Of a stretch of 6,370 nt of DNA, positions 5,317-6,370 are shown piece by piece. Below the pieces are notes generated by a model. That model was given only the letters and a program-made list of their open reading frames with translations, ran no database searches and was not told the origin of the DNA. The stretch is from contig JAJYIC010000156.1 of the NCBI GenBank assembly GCA_021790295.1, positions 1 to 6,370 on the forward strand. Direction: 5' to 3'. The stretch is from Pseudomonadota bacterium (GTDB lineage Bacteria; Pseudomonadota; Alphaproteobacteria; ATCC43930; CGMCC-115725). Numbering within the stretch: position 1 is the first letter of the stretch; each line of letters begins with the position of its first letter. The translations under genes were made by a program, and so were the position numbers.

Positions 5317-6370
5317 GGGTTGTCGCGCCTTTGCGCGGCACCGAGAGGAGGCTTTCGAGGACGAGCCTCCAGCGTTCGAAAGCCTGCCGGCGGCTGAAAT
5401 GAGCCTCGATCATCAGGCGGGCGCGGGAGCCCATCGCGGCAAGTTGGCCGCGATCGGCCGCAAGACGGCGCAACACTTCTGCGAAAGCCGCCCCTTCTCC
5501 CGGCGCCAGGGAAAGCCCGCAGCCGTGCCGGCGAACAAGGCGGGAAAGCTCCCCGTCGGGCGCGCCGATCACGATCGCGGGGCGCCCGGACGCGGCGATC
5601 CCATAAATCTTGCTGGGAAAGATGAGCCCTTCGAGTTCGGGGCGAAGAGAAACCCAATGAAGGTCCGGAAGGGTGAGCGAATATTTGAGCATCGCCCGTT
5701 CCTGATAGGGGAGAAAGCGGAAAAGATGGGCGAGGCGTCGCTCGGCGACAGAGCGCGCGAGTTCGCCGAATTTTTTGCCGCTACCGACCAAAAGGAAAAG
5801 GAACCGGTTTTCCTCGCGCAAGCGCTCGGCCGCCTCGAGCATGGTTTCGAACTCGTGGGCGCGTCCGAGATTGCCGCAATAGCCGACGACAAAACGGCCT
5901 TCGAGCCCCCAAAGGCGGCGCAAAGGGTTCTGTTGCGCCGGCAGAGGACGGATCTCCTCATCGTCGCACCAGTTGGGGATGACCGCGATGCGGCTTTGCG
6001 GCAGACCGCGAGAGGAAAGGACCGCGGCCATCTCTTCGCCGACGACGACATTCTTTGCCGCCGCCCCGAGCGCCCTGTCGCGCAGCGCGAGAAGGGTGCG
6101 CAAAAGAGGGCCGCGCAAAAACGGGACGCCGAGGCGCTCCGCGGTCTCCGGGTAAAGATCCTGAAGCCAGTTGACGAGGGTGAGGCCGCGCGCCTTCGCG
6201 GCTTTTGCGGCGACGATCGAAAGCAGAGGCGGATCGGTTTTCGCGACCACGATATCGCCCGGCCGCGCCGAAGCCTGAAGGGCGCGCGAGGCCCTACGAT
6301 AAAAAAAGAGATCTTCGCACCCGCGCCCGAAAAGCGAAAAGCGGGAAAAGCGGGCGCCCTCAAGGCGCGC
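5294..6370 (-). CDS. Glycosyltransferase, GT4/WcaI-like, N-terminus cut off by window edge
   Basis: The frame is open from the window edge at 6370 to TGA at 5294-5296, giving 358 visible residues. A GTG at 6250 is in frame, but the 40 codons before it read as normal protein of the same family, leading into GDIVVAKTDPPLLS, so the true start lies outside the window. Visible motifs are WLQDLYPE, IPNWCDDEEI (end of the N-terminal Rossmann domain), VVGYCGNLGRAHEFETML and LEGLIFPSKIYGIAASGRP. The last is the nucleotide-sugar-binding segment of GT-B retaining enzymes of family 4. No membrane segment is visible, so it probably acts at the cytosolic face of the inner membrane on a lipid-linked acceptor. 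Such WcaI-like enzymes build exopolysaccharide or capsule repeat units; the sugar and linkage are unknown. Its 3' end overlaps the phosphatase gene by 23 bases, tail to tail. Typical relatives are about 400 residues long, so some 50 are missing. Confidence 0.88.
   Translation of the reverse strand, partial: ARLEGARFSRFSLFGRGCEDLFFYRRASRALQASARPGDIVVAKTDPPLLSIVAAKAAKARGLTLVNWLQDLYPETAERLGVPFLRGPLLRTLLALRDRALGAAAKNVVVGEEMAAVLSSRGLPQSRIAVIPNWCDDEEIRPLPAQQNPLRRLWGLEGRFVVGYCGNLGRAHEFETMLEAAERLREENRFLFLLVGSGKKFGELARSVAERRLAHLFRFLPYQERAMLKYSLTLPDLHWVSLRPELEGLIFPSKIYGIAASGRPAIVIGAPDGELSRLVRRHGCGLSLAPGEGAAFAEVLRRLAADRGQLAAMGSRARLMIEAHFSRRQAFERWRLVLESLLSVPRKGATTLNAPSET

Noticed and set aside
6248..6250. 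GTG at 6250 as the start of the glycosyltransferase.
   Set aside because: The 40 codons upstream to the window edge are open and read as typical sequence for this family, so the gene most likely starts outside the window.

Overview
The window is GC-rich (roughly 60-65% by eye), densely coded DNA. Its gene content and codon use fit an alphaproteobacterium, possibly of the Hyphomicrobiales type; this is inference, because no rRNA or other marker gene is present. Six protein-coding genes are supported and two of them run off the window ends. I saw no tRNA, rRNA, CRISPR array, insertion sequence or phage gene.

Positions 1-4250 are a four-gene, co-directional cluster on the minus strand. In order of transcription it encodes an acyl-CoA dehydrogenase (4250-3066), a zinc-type medium-chain alcohol dehydrogenase (3037-2006), a LVIVD-repeat beta-propeller protein (1940-714) and an alpha/beta hydrolase (653 to beyond position 1). 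The gaps are only 28, 65 and 60 bases, and each gene has a purine-rich ribosome binding site, so the cluster looks like one operon. The order dehydrogenation, alcohol/ketone oxidoreduction and hydrolysis suggests a peripheral catabolic route for a CoA-linked or alicyclic acid. The substrate cannot be read from the sequence. Both redox enzymes have altered active-site positions: the usual Glu base of the acyl-CoA dehydrogenase is Asp, and the first catalytic-zinc Cys of the alcohol dehydrogenase is Gly. The beta-propeller has histidines at equivalent places in several blades. This cluster is the most interesting part of the window.

Positions 4251-4593 are a 343-base divergent intergenic region with no convincing gene. 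It holds a perfect 14-base GC palindrome and a neighbouring 7-bp hairpin, and it should contain the promoters for both directions.

Positions 4594-5316 (plus strand) encode a PPP-type metallophosphoesterase, probably a serine/threonine protein phosphatase. It overlaps tail-to-tail by 23 bases with a minus-strand family-4-like glycosyltransferase (5294 to beyond 6370), which resembles the WcaI-type enzymes of exopolysaccharide synthesis. These two genes have no evident functional link with the catabolic cluster; the glycosyltransferase probably belongs to a polysaccharide locus that continues to the right.
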